From Candidatus Delongbacteria bacterium (GTDB taxonomy: Bacteria > Delongbacteria > UBA4055), in assembly GCA_016938535.1 (NCBI GenBank), contig JAFGUL010000117.1, positions 1-41,263 of the forward strand: a stretch of DNA of 41,263 bases, given 5' to 3'. Below are positions 15,200 to 25,021 of this stretch, in pieces; position 1 is the stretch's first letter; each line of letters opens with the position of its first letter. The notes below the pieces were generated by a model that worked only from the letters and a program-made list of their open reading frames with translations, was not told where the DNA came from and did no database searches. The translations under genes were made by a program, and so were the position numbers.

Positions 15200-15817
15200 T
15201 TATTTAGAATAAAGTTCGACTATCAATTGTTCATTGATGTTTTCGGGGATTTCATCTCTTTTCGGTAGTTCGATAAGTTTGCCTTCCATAGTAGCTTTAT
15301 CTACTTTAAGGTAAGGTCTCGGATTCTCACTAACCCTTTTAAGAGACTCATGAATGATCTCCATTTTTTTTGATCTTTCCCTTACTGAAATAGTATCTTC
15401 GGGTTTTACCGTCATTGAAGGTATATTCGCCGGTTTTCCGTTCAGTAAAAAATGCTTGTGGGATACCATCTGTCTTGCAGCTCTCTGACTCGGAGCAAAA
15501 CCTAAACGGTAAACGATCGTGTCAAGCCTGCATTCAAGCCTGATCATCAGGTTTTCACCGGTGATCCCCTTGTCTTTTTTTGCTTTTTCGTAAGTTATCT
15601 TGAATTGTTTCTCCAACAGTCCGTAAATATACTTGGCTTTCTGCTTTTCTTTCAGCTGAAGTCCGTATTCAGAAATCCTTTTTCTCCTACCCTGAGCTCC
15701 ATGCTGGCCGGGTTCATTAGGCCTTTTCTGAACAATTTTGTCGAACTTCGGAAGGCCGAAAAGATTTTCGCCGTATTTCCTTGATATTTTACCTCTTGGA
15801 GTTAAGTCTTTTGCCAT
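15200..15817 (-). CDS. rpsD: 30S ribosomal protein S4
   Basis: A primary 16S rRNA-binding protein that organises the body of the small subunit and helps decoding accuracy. The 205 residues carry the S4 RNA-binding domain with LECRLDTIVYRLGFAPSQRA and the QMVSHKHFLLNG motif. The N-terminal part lacks the four-Cys zinc site of some S4 proteins, so it is the zinc-free type. In other bacteria S4 represses the alpha operon; no matching leader structure could be judged here. Spacing is 21 bases from rpsK. Confidence 0.98.
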   Translation of the reverse strand: MAKDLTPRGKISRKYGENLFGLPKFDKIVQKRPNEPGQHGAQGRRKRISEYGLQLKEKQKAKYIYGLLEKQFKITYEKAKKDKGITGENLMIRLECRLDTIVYRLGFAPSQRAARQMVSHKHFLLNGKPANIPSMTVKPEDTISVRERSKKMEIIHESLKRVSENPRPYLKVDKATMEGKLIELPKRDEIPENINEQLIVELYSK

Positions 15818-15838
15818 TCTTTCTTTCTCCGATGATGA

Positions 15839-16231
15839 TTATATTCTTCTTTTCTTTTTAGGCCTGCATCCATTATGCGGTACCGGTGTTATGTCCTTTA
15901 TCGAAAGGATCTCGAGCCCTGCGGCATTCAATCCCCTTATCGAAGATTCTCTTCCCGCGCCCGGTCCCTTCACGATGACATGAACCTTTCTTAAACCCAG
16001 TCCCATAGCCTCTTTTGCAATCTGATCACTTGCCATCTGCGCCGCAAAACCTGTGTTCTTTTTAGAACCCTTGTAACCGACTTTTCCGCCGCTTGACCAG
16101 TTGATGATATTGCCGTAACTGTCTGAAAGACACAAGATTGTGTTGTTGAATGTAGCTTTAATATGTGCTACCCCTATAGGTTCAACTTTCTCTTTCTTTT
16201 TCAGTTTTTTTCTTTTTTTATCCAGCGCCAA
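15839..16231 (-). CDS. rpsK: 30S ribosomal protein S11
   Basis: Platform protein of the small subunit, next to the Shine-Dalgarno helix and the E-site. The 130 residues hold the family blocks [33 protein letters not shown] and [14 protein letters not shown], and end with the usual basic stretch [10 protein letters not shown]. The N-terminus is rich in lysine. It lies 34 bases after rpsM. Confidence 0.98.
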   Translation of the reverse strand: MALDKKRKKLKKKEKVEPIGVAHIKATFNNTILCLSDSYGNIINWSSGGKVGYKGSKKNTGFAAQMASDQIAKEAMGLGLRKVHVIVKGPGAGRESSIRGLNAAGLEILSIKDITPVPHNGCRPKKKRRI

Positions 16232-16265
16232 GCTATCCTCCCTTGAGCAAAATGTTTAACTGTGA

Positions 16266-16634
16266 TTACTTCTTCTTCTTGATGGCCATTTTCTTTTTAC
16301 CCTTTCTTGTACGGGCGTTTGTCTTTGTCCTCTGTCCTCTTACAGGCAGATTCTTTCTGTGTCTGATACCCCTGTAGTTTCCGATGTCCATCAGCCTCTT
16401 TATCGCGAGCTTCGTCTGAGTTCTTAAAGTTCCCTCGATCACATGTTCGTTCGTGATTATCTTTCTGATCGCGTCGACCTGATCTTCAGAGAGTTCACTG
16501 ATCTTTGTATCGAAGTGAATATTGAGTCTCTCTAAAATCTTTCTTGAAGTGGATCTTCCTATACCGTAGATGTAAGTCAATCCGATCTCTACTCTTTTAT
16601 TATTGGGTAGATCTACACCAGCTATACGAGCCAA
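16266..16634 (-). CDS. rpsM: 30S ribosomal protein S13 (TTG start)
   Basis: Head protein of the small subunit that contacts the large subunit and the P-site tRNA. The 122 residues begin [20 protein letters not shown] and hold [32 protein letters not shown] and a basic C-terminal tail. The start is TTG at 16634: it follows a strong GGGAGG site, and no ATG keeps the conserved N-terminus. The L36 gene ends 11 bases upstream. Confidence 0.97.
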   Translation of the reverse strand: MARIAGVDLPNNKRVEIGLTYIYGIGRSTSRKILERLNIHFDTKISELSEDQVDAIRKIITNEHVIEGTLRTQTKLAIKRLMDIGNYRGIRHRKNLPVRGQRTKTNARTRKGKKKMAIKKKK

Positions 16635-16645
16635 ATTTACCTCCC

Positions 16646-16759
16646 TTAACCTTGTCTTTGCTTATGTTTCTTTGTTTTGCATATAACTCTAACCACACCT
16701 TTTCTCGTGATTACCTTACAGCTTTCGCATATTTTTTTTACAGATGCTCTTACCTTCAT
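16646..16759 (-). CDS. rpmJ: 50S ribosomal protein L36 (zinc-binding form)
   Basis: A 37-residue protein beginning [17 protein letters not shown] and ending KKHKQRQG. C11, C14, C27 and H32 form the CCCH zinc site of the C+ type. L36 helps fold 23S rRNA domains II, V and VI. It occupies the conserved infA-rpmJ-rpsM position, 15 bases after infA. Confidence 0.97.
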   Translation of the reverse strand: MKVRASVKKICESCKVITRKGVVRVICKTKKHKQRQG

Positions 16760-16774
16760 CTTAACTCCCAAAAA

Positions 16775-16993
16775 TCATTTGTTCCTGTAAACAATTCTGC
16801 CTTTAGTCAGATCATAAGGCGAAATTTCTATTTTTACCTTGTCTCCCGGTACCATTTTAATATAGAACATTCTCATCTTCCCGGAAACATGTGCAAGTAT
16901 CGTATGTCCGTTCTCCAGCTCCACCTTGAATACAGCGTTGGGAAGAGCTTCCTTTATCACACCGTCTACTTTTATGTTGTTTTCTTTGGCCAT
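16775..16993 (-). CDS. infA: Translation initiation factor IF-1
   Basis: A 72-residue OB-fold protein that blocks the A-site during initiation and aids IF-2 and IF-3. It shows the family blocks [40 protein letters not shown] and [20 protein letters not shown]. The ATG lies 2 bases after the adk stop. Methionine aminopeptidase (map), often found between adk and infA, is absent here. Confidence 0.98.
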   Translation of the reverse strand: MAKENNIKVDGVIKEALPNAVFKVELENGHTILAHVSGKMRMFYIKMVPGDKVKIEISPYDLTKGRIVYRNK

Positions 16994-16995
16994 AT

Positions 16996-17652
16996 CTACT
17001 TTTTATTTGTTTTTTCGTTTACGATTTTTTTAAGATCGCTGTAAACATCAATTATCTTCCTGTCCCCGTCGATCTCGCTAAGCAAACCCGTTTCGGAATA
17101 ATACTCAACAAGCGGTTTAGTGGTCTTGAAATAAATATCGAGTCTGTTCTTTATTACTTCCTCATTATCATCAGACCTGCTTATCACTTCTCCTCCGCAT
17201 TCAGTACATTTATTGTCAACAGGAGGATTGGAAACCATGTTGTAGCCGGTACCGCAAACGCTGCATAACCTTCTCGACAACAGTCTCTCCACTACAATTT
17301 CCGGGGTCGAAGTTATGTAGAATACCATGTCTATCTTTTTCCCTGTAGAGCGAAGATACTCATACAGAACTTCAGCCTGAGCAACGCTTCTGGGATAGCC
17401 GTCGAAGATCACGCCTTTTTCAGCATCCGGCTGAGCAAGTCTCAGTTTAAGAATGCTGAACACCAGATCATCCGGTACGAGACTTCCTTTTATGACAAAT
17501 TCGTTCGCAAGGACACCCTGATCTGTTTTAGCAGAAATAGCGGTCCTTATCAAATCTCCTGTTGAGATCTGAATCAGGCCGAAATCAGCTGATAGTAATT
17601 CAGCCTGACTTCCCTTACCGCTTCCGGGCGCTCCTAGGAGAACGATGTTCAT
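16996..17652 (-). CDS. adk: Adenylate kinase (zinc LID type)
   Basis: Interconverts ATP plus AMP and two ADP. The 218 residues show the P-loop [12 protein letters not shown], the AMP-binding block STGDLIR and [10 protein letters not shown], and a LID domain with four cysteines (CSVC then CTEC), the structural zinc site seen in many Gram-positive and some other bacteria. The ATG overlaps the secY stop as TGATG, so the two are translationally coupled. The secY-adk order is the standard one in spc operons. Confidence 0.98.
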   Translation of the reverse strand: MNIVLLGAPGSGKGSQAELLSADFGLIQISTGDLIRTAISAKTDQGVLANEFVIKGSLVPDDLVFSILKLRLAQPDAEKGVIFDGYPRSVAQAEVLYEYLRSTGKKIDMVFYITSTPEIVVERLLSRRLCSVCGTGYNMVSNPPVDNKCTECGGEVISRSDDNEEVIKNRLDIYFKTTKPLVEYYSETGLLSEIDGDRKIIDVYSDLKKIVNEKTNKK

Positions 17653-18977
17653 CAGCTTCTTCTCCCGCGAAGTTTACCTGTTTTCAAAAATCCGTCATAG
17701 TGATGCATAAGCAGATATGACTCTACCTGAGACAGCGAATCGAGCGCTACGCCGACGAGAATGATCAGACTTGTTCCGCCGAAGAAAGCCGCGAGATTGT
17801 ACGACAGTCCCGGGAACATCATCACAATAATATTCGGCATGATCGCCACCATTCCCAAAAACAACGCTCCCGGAAGTGATATTCTTGTAACAACACTGTC
17901 AATGTAGTCGGCCGTATTTTTTCCGGGATTGACTCCTGGAATAAAACCGCCGCTCTGCTTAAGGTTGTTGGCTACATCTTCCGGATTGAATGTAAGCGCA
18001 GTATAGAAATAAGTAAAGAAAATGATCACGAACATGTAAATTCCCATATAGGAGAACGATCTGTAATCGAAAAGCGTAATGATCATATTCTTTGTGGCTG
18101 AACCGTCAGGTAAAAACTGAGCAAGTGTCGTCGGAAAGAACATTATCGACTGCGCAAAAATTATCGGCATTACTCCGGCCATGTTAAGCCTCAGCGGAAT
18201 GAATGACATCTGATTTTGAAATGACTTACCCGCCGTCTGCCTTTTAGCATAGTGAACATTGATCTTTCTTATAGCCTGCGTCATCAGTACTACGGCTGCG
18301 ATCATTCCAAGCATACCTACCCATACGATAAGCTCTACAACCAGTTCTCTGTTGCCGTTCCTGAGCTGAACGAATTCCTCCAGAACAGCCGAAGGGAATC
18401 TCGCTATAATACCTATTGTAATTATAAGCGATATACCGTTCCCGACTCCTTTAGCGGTAATCTGTTCGCCGAGCCACATAAGAACAACAGTACCGGTCGC
18501 TATCGTAAGCATAGTCATAAGATAGAATCCGGTAGTAACATGCGGAACGACCTGCATATATTCAGTGTTCATGCTTACAAGAAACTTCGCTACACCCCAG
18601 CCCTGTGCCGCCGCAAGAAAAACGGTTGCATATCTGGTCCACTGAGTGATCTTTCTTCTCCCGTCCTCATCTCTCTGCATTTTTGAGATGGTGGGGAAGA
18701 CGGATCCCAGCAGCTGAATGATGATAGATGCCGAAATATAAGGCATGATACCTATGGAGAATATTGCCGCTTTCTGAAAAGCACCTCCGGTAAACATATC
18801 GAACATCCCGAACAGAGAGTTCTGAGCCTGATTAAAATAATGGCTCAAAGCTCCGACATCAATACCAGGCATTGGTATATGAGCTCCGACTCTGCAAATG
18901 AACAAAATTCCGACCGTGAAAAGGATCTTCTTTCTCAGTTCCGGAATTTTCATTATTGTTTGTAGTTTCTCGATCAT
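17652..18977 (-). CDS. secY: Protein translocase channel subunit SecY
   Basis: Forms the Sec channel in the inner membrane with SecE and SecG. The 441 residues include ten hydrophobic segments and signatures [14 protein letters not shown] near the N-terminus, [14 protein letters not shown] in the middle, and the cytoplasmic loop [20 protein letters not shown] that binds SecA and ribosomes. The ATG overlaps the rplO stop by 4 bases (ATGA). Together with the partial secF at the left edge, the window carries two parts of the export machine, far apart. Confidence 0.98.
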   Translation of the reverse strand: MIEKLQTIMKIPELRKKILFTVGILFICRVGAHIPMPGIDVGALSHYFNQAQNSLFGMFDMFTGGAFQKAAIFSIGIMPYISASIIIQLLGSVFPTISKMQRDEDGRRKITQWTRYATVFLAAAQGWGVAKFLVSMNTEYMQVVPHVTTGFYLMTMLTIATGTVVLMWLGEQITAKGVGNGISLIITIGIIARFPSAVLEEFVQLRNGNRELVVELIVWVGMLGMIAAVVLMTQAIRKINVHYAKRQTAGKSFQNQMSFIPLRLNMAGVMPIIFAQSIMFFPTTLAQFLPDGSATKNMIITLFDYRSFSYMGIYMFVIIFFTYFYTALTFNPEDVANNLKQSGGFIPGVNPGKNTADYIDSVVTRISLPGALFLGMVAIMPNIIVMMFPGLSYNLAAFFGGTSLIILVGVALDSLSQVESYLLMHHYDGFLKTGKLRGRRS

Positions 18978-19408
18978 AACTCGACCACTTTACCTTTAGC
19001 TTCATTAATTTTCTGCTCAGCAGACTTGCTGAAACTGTCCGCATGAACTTCTACACTTTTTGTAAGCGTTCCGTTACCGAGTACTTTTAAAGGCATTCCT
19101 AATTTGATCAGACCTTTACTGTACAGTACTTCGGGAGTGATTACGCTTTCGCCGATGTTCTCAAGATCGCTCACATTGATCACTGTATATTCAACTCTTG
19201 AACGGTTCTTGAAACCTCTTTTGGGGAGTCTTCTTGTCAAAGGTGTCTGTCCGCCTTCGCTGTACAGAGCTCTGCTGTAACCCGAGCGGGACTTTTGTCC
19301 TTTCTGTCCTCTTCCGGAAGTTTTTCCGTTACCGGACCCGACTCCTCTGCCGACTCTGAATTTCTTCTTAACGGCCCCTTTAGCTGGTCTTAACTCATTT
19401 AGTTTCAT
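18974..19408 (-). CDS. rplO: 50S ribosomal protein L15
   Basis: A large-subunit assembly protein. Its 144 residues begin [20 protein letters not shown], then the Gly-rich loop [20 protein letters not shown] and [12 protein letters not shown], then a globular C-terminal part. It overlaps secY by 4 bases and follows rpmD by 19 bases, in the usual spc order. Confidence 0.98.
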   Translation of the reverse strand: MKLNELRPAKGAVKKKFRVGRGVGSGNGKTSGRGQKGQKSRSGYSRALYSEGGQTPLTRRLPKRGFKNRSRVEYTVINVSDLENIGESVITPEVLYSKGLIKLGMPLKVLGNGTLTKSVEVHADSFSKSAEQKINEAKGKVVEL

Positions 19409-19427
19409 TCTGTCTATTTCCGTTTTT

Positions 19428-19613
19428 TTAAATTTCTTCTACCCTGATCAGATGCTTAACCTTAAAAAGCATTCCGCGGACCTGGGGAGTATCATTTAAC
19501 TCTTTTGTAAAATTCATCTTTCTCAGACCGAGAGCATAAGCGGTGGCCTTTATGTCTTTCTTCTGCCTGATAGTGCTTTTTACGAGCGTTACTTTCAATG
19601 TTTTTTCTGTCAT
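19428..19613 (-). CDS. rpmD: 50S ribosomal protein L30
   Basis: A 61-residue protein with the compact L30 fold: [27 protein letters not shown] and the end [10 protein letters not shown]. Length and position between rpsE and rplO match the family. Confidence 0.96.
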   Translation of the reverse strand: MTEKTLKVTLVKSTIRQKKDIKATAYALGLRKMNFTKELNDTPQVRGMLFKVKHLIRVEEI

Positions 19614-19633
19614 CGTTTCCTCACGAAACCAAA

Positions 19634-20158
19634 TTAATTATACAACTTTTCTCTGGAAATTTTTCTTTGTTTAAGAATTTCCTGTTCTGTTTTCAGACTT
19701 GCCAGTCCTCTGATGGTCGCCTTAACGATGTTGTGCGCGTTTGAACTGCCCATACATTTGGAGAGTACATTTGTGTAACCTGCGCACTCAAGAACGGACC
19801 TTACGACTCCGCCGGCTATAACACCGGTACCGGGGCTTGCCGGTTTAAGCAAGACCTTGCCTGCTCCGAATTTACCGACAACATCATGTGTGACAGTACC
19901 GTTTATCATGGCCACATCGATCATGTTCTTTTTAGCCTCCTCGATTCCCTTTGCAATAGCATCGGTAACCTCAAGCGCTTTTCCGAGACCATGGCCGACC
20001 TTGCCTTTTCCGTCCCCTACTACCATTATAGCATTAAAGCTGAAGTTCTTACCGCCTTTTACAACCTTTGTTACTCTGTTGATCTTAACCATCTTCTCGA
20101 TCAACTGAACGGCGTCATCCTTTGTTCTGGCAGCTTTTTTATTTGTTTCCCGAGCCAA
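19634..20158 (-). CDS. rpsE: 30S ribosomal protein S5 (TTG start)
   Basis: S5 sits near the mRNA entrance and takes part in decoding accuracy. The 174 residues include the double-stranded RNA-binding-like N-domain ([38 protein letters not shown]) and the C-domain ([32 protein letters not shown]). The start is TTG at 20158 behind an AGAGGTGA site; the next ATG would lie inside the conserved core. Spacing to rplR is 17 bases. Confidence 0.97.
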   Translation of the reverse strand: MARETNKKAARTKDDAVQLIEKMVKINRVTKVVKGGKNFSFNAIMVVGDGKGKVGHGLGKALEVTDAIAKGIEEAKKNMIDVAMINGTVTHDVVGKFGAGKVLLKPASPGTGVIAGGVVRSVLECAGYTNVLSKCMGSSNAHNIVKATIRGLASLKTEQEILKQRKISREKLYN

Positions 20159-20175
20159 ATTTCACCTCTCAAAAA

Positions 20176-20553
20176 TTAAAATTTTACTCCGGCTTTCCTT
20201 ATCCCGTCTGCCAAAGCTTTAACTCTACCGTGATAAAGATAACCGTTTCTGTCGAAGACAATACCTTCGATGTTTTTTTCAGATATCTTTTTCCCCAGCT
20301 GCAAACCGACCGCGAAAGCGATACCTGATTTCCCTTTCATTTCCTTGGGCACTTCAAGCCCGCCGGCCTTTACTTCTTTTGAATTACTGGAAAGGCTCAA
20401 AAGGGTATTTCCGTTCACATCGTCAATCAATTGAGCATAGATGTGGTAGTTGCTTCTGAAAACGCTGAGTCTTGGTCTTTCAGGCATACCGAAAATGCTC
20501 TTTCTGATGCTTTTCTTTCTTCTTAATCTTGTTTCGATTTTTTTGTTTTTCAT
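20176..20553 (-). CDS. rplR: 50S ribosomal protein L18
   Basis: Binds 5S rRNA and carries it into the large subunit with L5. From ATG 20553 the protein has 125 residues, with [33 protein letters not shown] and the closing [20 protein letters not shown] block. A TTG at 20562 would add three residues, but it overlaps the GTAGGG Shine-Dalgarno region, so the ATG fits better. The gene lies 23 bases after rplF. Confidence 0.95.
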   Translation of the reverse strand: MKNKKIETRLRRKKSIRKSIFGMPERPRLSVFRSNYHIYAQLIDDVNGNTLLSLSSNSKEVKAGGLEVPKEMKGKSGIAFAVGLQLGKKISEKNIEGIVFDRNGYLYHGRVKALADGIRKAGVKF

Positions 20554-20576
20554 TTTATTCAACCCTACGCTATATA

Positions 20577-21125
20577 CTACTTAGCAGTTTTTCCCGCTTT
20601 CCTTATGATTGTTTCATCAGAATACCTGAATCCTTTACCTTTGTAAGGTTCGGGTTTTCTGAATGATCTGACCTTAGCAGCGATCAAACCTACGAATTCT
20701 TTATCGATACCCATGATCTTAAGCTCGGACGAATTACTGACCGGCTGAGTCGCCTCCATTGTAATTCCGTCGGGAATAATGAAGTAGATCGGATGGGAAT
20801 ATCCCAGATTAAGTATCAGATGATTTCCCTTGATCTCCATTTTCCAGCCGACTCCGTTAAGGATCAGTTTTCTTGTAAAACCTTCAGAAACTCCTATAAC
20901 TGCATTGTTGATAAGAGATCTGTAAAGTCCGTGTAAAGCCCTTGTAGTCTTGAGTTCGTTCTCTCTTACGACTTCAAGGGATTCTTCGGAAGTATTAAGA
21001 TTAATCGCTTCCGGCAGAGTTAAACTCAGTTCCCCTTTAGAACCTTTAACAGACAGGTTCTTTCCTTCAAGCTTAATGCTGATATCTTTGGGGAGTTTAA
21101 TTATTTTTCTTCCTATTCTAGACAC
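20577..21125 (-). CDS. rplF: 50S ribosomal protein L6 (GTG start)
   Basis: L6 lies near the GTPase-associated centre of the large subunit. The 182 residues begin [14 protein letters not shown] and show two repeats of the L6 fold, with [20 protein letters not shown] in the middle and the signature [14 protein letters not shown] near the end. The start is GTG at 21125 behind an AGAGGTGA site. It lies 11 bases after rpsH. Confidence 0.97.
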   Translation of the reverse strand: MSRIGRKIIKLPKDISIKLEGKNLSVKGSKGELSLTLPEAINLNTSEESLEVVRENELKTTRALHGLYRSLINNAVIGVSEGFTRKLILNGVGWKMEIKGNHLILNLGYSHPIYFIIPDGITMEATQPVSNSSELKIMGIDKEFVGLIAAKVRSFRKPEPYKGKGFRYSDETIIRKAGKTAK

Positions 21126-21136
21126 TCATTCACCTC

Positions 21137-21535
21137 TTACCAAATATAACATAATACTTCGCCGCCAACATTCAATTCTTTGGCTTTTTTGTTAGTGAGG
21201 ACACCTTTTGATGTTGACAAAATCGCCATACCGAAATTGTTTTTGATCCTCGGTATTTCAGTAGCGTTTGAATACATCCTCAGTCCGGGCTTACTTACCC
21301 TCTGCAGACCGGTAATTAAACTCTTACCGTATTCGTCATACTTCAGATAGACTCTTAAAATCCCCTGTTTGTTATCCCGGATGTTCACATACTTCTCAAC
21401 AAAACCCTGATCGAGCATGATCTTCACGATCTTTCTTTTGATGTTTGAGGCCGGTATGTCAACATATTTATGCTGTGATTTAGCCGAATTTCTAATTCTC
21501 GTCAGTAAATCAGCAATAGGATCTGTCATTGTCAT
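21137..21535 (-). CDS. rpsH: 30S ribosomal protein S8
   Basis: A primary 16S rRNA-binding protein of the central domain; in E. coli it also represses the spc operon. The 132 residues begin MTMTDPIADLLTRIRNS and end with the signature STSKGVLTNKKAKELNVGGE. Two in-frame ATG codons (21535 and 21529) are possible; the first has a better spaced GGAG site. Confidence 0.98.
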   Translation of the reverse strand: MTMTDPIADLLTRIRNSAKSQHKYVDIPASNIKRKIVKIMLDQGFVEKYVNIRDNKQGILRVYLKYDEYGKSLITGLQRVSKPGLRMYSNATEIPRIKNNFGMAILSTSKGVLTNKKAKELNVGGEVLCYIW

Positions 21536-21569
21536 TTTTAATTTTCTCCTTGTGAGTATAAACCTTAGA

Positions 21570-21755
21570 TTACCAGCTTGCCTTTCTAACGCCTGTTATC
21601 TCTCCGAAATTCGCCAGTTGCCTAAAACAAATTCTGCAGATTCCGTATTCTCTGATGTATCCTCTGGGTCTTCCGCATCTCTGGCATCTCGAATACTGTC
21701 TTACTTTGAATTTCTGCGTTTTGTTAGCCTTAGCTATCATTGACTTCTTTGCCAT
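21570..21755 (-). CDS. rpsN: 30S ribosomal protein S14, zinc-binding short form
   Basis: A 61-residue S14 of the short zinc type: CQRCGRPRG and GICRIC supply four cysteines, and the end [12 protein letters not shown] is conserved. It helps assemble the head of the small subunit. The ATG overlaps the rplE stop (TAATG), so it is coupled to L5. Confidence 0.98.
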   Translation of the reverse strand: MAKKSMIAKANKTQKFKVRQYSRCQRCGRPRGYIREYGICRICFRQLANFGEITGVRKASW

Positions 21756-22321
21756 TACATATCCTCGGTTTTTGTTTTCTTAAACGGGAAACCGATCTGC
21801 TTAAGAAGTTCAAAAGCCTCTTCATCGGTTCTAGCACTTGTCACGATCGTCACATTAAGCCCGTTAGCCCTGATAACATTGTCGAATTTAATTTCGGTAA
21901 AAACAGTCTGTTCCTTAATACCGAAATTGTAATTCCCCCTGCCGTCAAATGATGCGGCAGGCATACCCTGAAAATCCCTGATCCTGGGTATTGATACCTC
22001 GATCAGCCTGTCAAGGAACTCATACATCATTGTGTTCCTCAGAGTAACATGAGCACCGATCTTCATACCCTTTCTGAGTTTAAAGTTCGAAACTGATCTC
22101 TTTGCAATACTTATTGCAGGTTTCTGACCTGAGATGAGTGTCAGCTCTTCCACGGCTGAATCAAGCAGTTTTGAATCCTTGATAGCCTCACCGACCCCGA
22201 CATTCAGTTTGATCTTTTCGATCTTCGGAACCTGCATTACGCTCGAGTATTTGAACTTATCCATCAGATAAGGACTTACTGTTTCGCGGTACAATTTTTT
22301 CAATCTTGGTTGATTATCCAT
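21755..22321 (-). CDS. rplE: 50S ribosomal protein L5
   Basis: Binds 5S rRNA and bridges to the small-subunit head. The 188 residues show the family signature [19 protein letters not shown], the block [29 protein letters not shown] and [13 protein letters not shown] near the end. It is slightly longer than E. coli L5 at the C-terminus. The stop overlaps the rpsN start. Confidence 0.98.
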   Translation of the reverse strand: MDNQPRLKKLYRETVSPYLMDKFKYSSVMQVPKIEKIKLNVGVGEAIKDSKLLDSAVEELTLISGQKPAISIAKRSVSNFKLRKGMKIGAHVTLRNTMMYEFLDRLIEVSIPRIRDFQGMPAASFDGRGNYNFGIKEQTVFTEIKFDNVIRANGLNVTIVTSARTDEEAFELLKQIGFPFKKTKTEDM

Positions 22322-22334
22322 TTTATCCTCTTCC

Positions 22335-22643
22335 TTAAACTGCTTTGTTACAAGACTTGCAAATTCTTTCTGCTTTTCCGTCTTCGGTTCTTCTTTTTGA
22401 GATCCTTACGGCTTTTTCGCAGTTTGAGCAGACCAGCATAACATTTGAGGCGCTGATCGGTGCTTCTTTTTCGATTATTCCGCCCTGCTGATTGGTCTGG
22501 TTCGGCTTCTGATGTTTTTTGACAAGATTTACACCTTCAACTATCAGTTTGTTCTTGTCAACAATAACCTTTAGAACCTTTCCTGTTTTCCCTTTGTTAT
22601 TGCCGGCTATAACTTTAACCTTGTCGTCTCGAATAATTTTCAT
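22335..22643 (-). CDS. rplX: 50S ribosomal protein L24 with zinc-ribbon end
   Basis: An assembly initiator of the large subunit, near the tunnel exit. The 102 residues hold the KOW motif ([20 protein letters not shown]), [14 protein letters not shown] and a C-terminal part with two CxxC pairs (CSNC and CKSC) that can form a zinc ribbon, a common but not universal L24 variant. Spacing is 23 bases from rplN. Confidence 0.97.
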   Translation of the reverse strand: MKIIRDDKVKVIAGNNKGKTGKVLKVIVDKNKLIVEGVNLVKKHQKPNQTNQQGGIIEKEAPISASNVMLVCSNCEKAVRISKRRTEDGKAERICKSCNKAV

Positions 22644-22666
22644 TTTAGCAAACCCTTTTTAAATTT

Positions 22667-23035
22667 TTAAAGAACCTCAGGGGCCAGTGATAATATTTTC
22701 ATATATCCTTTTTCCCTTAACTCTCTTGCTATCGGCCCGAAGATCCTCGTGCCTTTAGGTTCTCCTTTGTCGTCCAGTATCACTGCCGAATTTTCGTCAA
22801 ATCTGATGTATGAACCGTCGGGTCTTTTGAACTCTTTTTTTGTTCTTACAACTACCGCTTTGACAACTTCGCCCTTCTTTATTGAACCGCCCGGGATGGC
22901 ACTCTTTACAGAGCACACGATAATGTCGCCCACTCTTGCGTACTTTTTTCTTGAGCCCCCCAGAATCCTGAAGGCCAGTAAAGATTTCGCTCCTGTATTG
23001 TCGGCAACTGTTAATCTGGTTTCTTCTTGTATCAT
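22667..23035 (-). CDS. rplN: 50S ribosomal protein L14
   Basis: Interface protein of the large subunit that contacts 16S rRNA. The 122 residues contain [34 protein letters not shown], the conserved [20 protein letters not shown] and the end [20 protein letters not shown]. This length is invariant in most bacteria. Confidence 0.99.
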   Translation of the reverse strand: MIQEETRLTVADNTGAKSLLAFRILGGSRKKYARVGDIIVCSVKSAIPGGSIKKGEVVKAVVVRTKKEFKRPDGSYIRFDENSAVILDDKGEPKGTRIFGPIARELREKGYMKILSLAPEVL

Positions 23036-23051
23036 TTCAGTACCCTAATTG

Positions 23052-23315
23052 TTATTTTTTCCTTTCTACAACTTCGACCAGATACCAAGATTTGTTTTTG
23101 CTTAATTTTCTGCATTCCGCAATCTTGACTGTATCGCCTATGCTGCAGGTATTCTCGGGATCATGAGCCAGAAACTTTTTGGTTCTGTTGTAAAACTTCT
23201 TGTAAGTAGGGTGCTTAACCTTTCTTACGATCTGGACGGCAATGGTTTTATCCATTTTGTCGCTTACAACGAGTCCCGTTCTTACCTTTTTTAAATTTGT
23301 TCTTTTTTCATTCAT
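23052..23315 (-). CDS. rpsQ: 30S ribosomal protein S17
   Basis: A primary 16S rRNA-binding OB-fold protein. The 87 residues include [40 protein letters not shown] and [18 protein letters not shown]. The 59-base space before it (23316-23374) is the largest within the unit; it is AT-rich and I see no convincing promoter or hairpin in it. Confidence 0.98.
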   Translation of the reverse strand: MNEKRTNLKKVRTGLVVSDKMDKTIAVQIVRKVKHPTYKKFYNRTKKFLAHDPENTCSIGDTVKIAECRKLSKNKSWYLVEVVERKK

Positions 23316-23374
23316 TCTTTTTTTGCTCCAACAAGTTGTCTTTCGAGATTAATTAGCTTACAGATACGCAGAGA

Positions 23375-23569
23375 TTATTTGGTATTCTCTTTTTCGGTAA
23401 CTATCGTCTGCATTCTGGCGATCTCTCTTCTCAGATTCCTGATCATCATCGGGTTTTCCAACTGATTCAGAGAATGCTTGAAATTCAAATCGGCAAGATC
23501 CTCTTTTGCAAGTCTGATTTTTTTTGCAAGCTCATCTATATTCAGTTCTCTTATCTCAGCGACTTTCAT
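23375..23569 (-). CDS. rpmC: 50S ribosomal protein L29
   Basis: A 64-residue helical protein at the tunnel exit that helps dock trigger factor and SRP: KVAEIRELNIDELAKKI, LNFKHSLNQLENPMMIRNLR and an EIARMQTIVTEK end. I chose ATG 23569 rather than the adjoining TTG at 23572, since the GGAG site within the end of rplP is better spaced. The gene starts 3 bases after the rplP stop. Confidence 0.96.
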   Translation of the reverse strand: MKVAEIRELNIDELAKKIRLAKEDLADLNFKHSLNQLENPMMIRNLRREIARMQTIVTEKENTK

Positions 23570-23572
23570 CAA

Positions 23573-23992
23573 TTATTCTCCAATTTCGTTTCTTGAACAT
23601 ATCTTTGTCTTAACCGGCAGTTTGCTTGAAGCCAGTGTCAGCGCTTCCCTTGCAACTTCTTCCGTTACACCCTGCACTTCGAAAAGAATTTTTCCGGGTC
23701 TTACCGCGGCCACCCAGTGATCCGGAGCGCCTTTACCCTTACCCATTCTTGTTTCTGCAGGTTTGCTTGTGATCGGTTTGTCGGGGAATACTCTGATCCA
23801 CATCTTTCCGCCCCTCTTCATCGTTCTGTTGATCGCGATACGGGCTGCTTCGATCTGCCTTGATGTCATCCAGAACTGCTCCATAGCCTTCAGACCGAAA
23901 TCTCCAAAAGAGATCATGCTGCCTCTGTAAGCAAGTCCTTTTTTCAGGTTCTTCTGAACTTTTCTGTGTTTTATTTTCTTCGGCATTAACAT
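23573..23992 (-). CDS. rplP: 50S ribosomal protein L16
   Basis: L16 helps position the A-site tRNA elbow. The 139 residues begin [14 protein letters not shown] and include [20 protein letters not shown], the [20 protein letters not shown] signature and [20 protein letters not shown] site precedes the ATG. Confidence 0.98.
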   Translation of the reverse strand: MLMPKKIKHRKVQKNLKKGLAYRGSMISFGDFGLKAMEQFWMTSRQIEAARIAINRTMKRGGKMWIRVFPDKPITSKPAETRMGKGKGAPDHWVAAVRPGKILFEVQGVTEEVAREALTLASSKLPVKTKICSRNEIGE

Positions 23993-24007
23993 AATGTAGA
24001 TTCTCCG

Positions 24008-24652
24008 CTAAGATTTATTATTGAGATAACCGTATTTTTCACCATTGCATACCCAAACCTTAACGCCGATCCTGCCGTACTGAGTGTGCGCTTCAACATT
24101 AGCGTAATCAATGTCCGACCTGAGCGTGTGAAGAGGTACTCTTCCTTTGTGATAGCCCTCTGTTCTTGCTATATCGGTTCCACCGAGTCTTCCGCTGCAC
24201 TGAATTTTTATTCCCTGAACATTGGCCTTCATTGCAGAGTCAATCGCTTTTTTTAACGCTCTTCTGAAATTGATCCTTTTTTCGAGCTGCCTTGCAATAG
24301 ATTCACCTATCAGAAAAGCATTGGTTTCAGGCCTTTTTACCTCGTAAATATTAAGGTTTATCTGCTTCTTAAAAACCGTTTTGAGCTCTTCCTTAAGCTT
24401 TTCAATCTCAGCGCCTTTTCTTCCGATAACGATACCCGGTTTTGCAGTGTGAACACTTAGATTTATCTCTTTAGGTTTTCTTTCGATTCTAACTTCGGAA
24501 ATAGAGGCTTCTTTCAGTCTGGTGGCAACATACTTCTTGATCTTAAGATCTTCCATCAGTTTCGACGCAAAATCCTTTTGGTCAAACCAGATTGAATTCC
24601 AAGTCCTATTAATTCCAAGTCTAAGCCCTATCGGATTACACTTCTGACCCAA
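24008..24652 (-). CDS. rpsC: 30S ribosomal protein S3 (TTG start)
   Basis: S3 surrounds the mRNA entry channel and has helicase-like activity with S4 and S5. The 214 residues begin GQKCNPIGLRLGINRTWNS, contain the KH motif KPGIVIGRKGAEIEKLKEEL and the C-terminal block GIKIQCSGRLGGTDIARTEG. The start is TTG at 24652 behind a strong AGGAGGG; no upstream ATG is available. It lies 9 bases after rplV. Confidence 0.97.
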   Translation of the reverse strand: MGQKCNPIGLRLGINRTWNSIWFDQKDFASKLMEDLKIKKYVATRLKEASISEVRIERKPKEINLSVHTAKPGIVIGRKGAEIEKLKEELKTVFKKQINLNIYEVKRPETNAFLIGESIARQLEKRINFRRALKKAIDSAMKANVQGIKIQCSGRLGGTDIARTEGYHKGRVPLHTLRSDIDYANVEAHTQYGRIGVKVWVCNGEKYGYLNNKS

Positions 24653-24661
24653 AAAGCCCTC

Positions 24662-25012
24662 CTATTCTTTAGTTGCCAGCTTTACCTTAACATAGATATG
24701 GCTGGTTCTTTTTCTTATTCTTGTCGCCCTTCCCTGAGCGCGAGGTTTAAACCTTTTCATAGTAGGTCCTTCATCGGCGTACATCGTGTCTATGAAAACG
24801 CTGCCTGTGTCAATTGTAGTTTCACGGTTGTTCTCGATCAGATTGGCTACTGCCGATTTGATCGTTTTCTGGATCGATTTTGCCGCAAAGTTAGGAGTGA
24901 AGTTCAGAATGTTTATAGCCGACTCCACATCTTTGCCTTTGACAAGATCCATTACCAGTCTTACTTTATTGACAGGATAACCTACCCATTTTGCTTTTGC
25001 GTATGCTTCCAT
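24662..25012 (-). CDS. rplV: 50S ribosomal protein L22
   Basis: L22 lines the peptide exit tunnel with its extended hairpin. The 116 residues start MEAYAKAKWVGYPVNKVRLV and end with the hairpin block PTMKRFKPRAQGRATRIRKR followed by TSHIYVKV. This is the normal length and position. Confidence 0.98.
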   Translation of the reverse strand: MEAYAKAKWVGYPVNKVRLVMDLVKGKDVESAINILNFTPNFAAKSIQKTIKSAVANLIENNRETTIDTGSVFIDTMYADEGPTMKRFKPRAQGRATRIRKRTSHIYVKVKLATKE

Positions 25013-25021
25013 CGTTCCCTC

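Noticed and set aside
23316..23374. Internal promoter in the gap between rpmC and rpsQ
   Set aside because: No -35/-10 pair with acceptable spacing is seen; the gap is probably just longer than usual.
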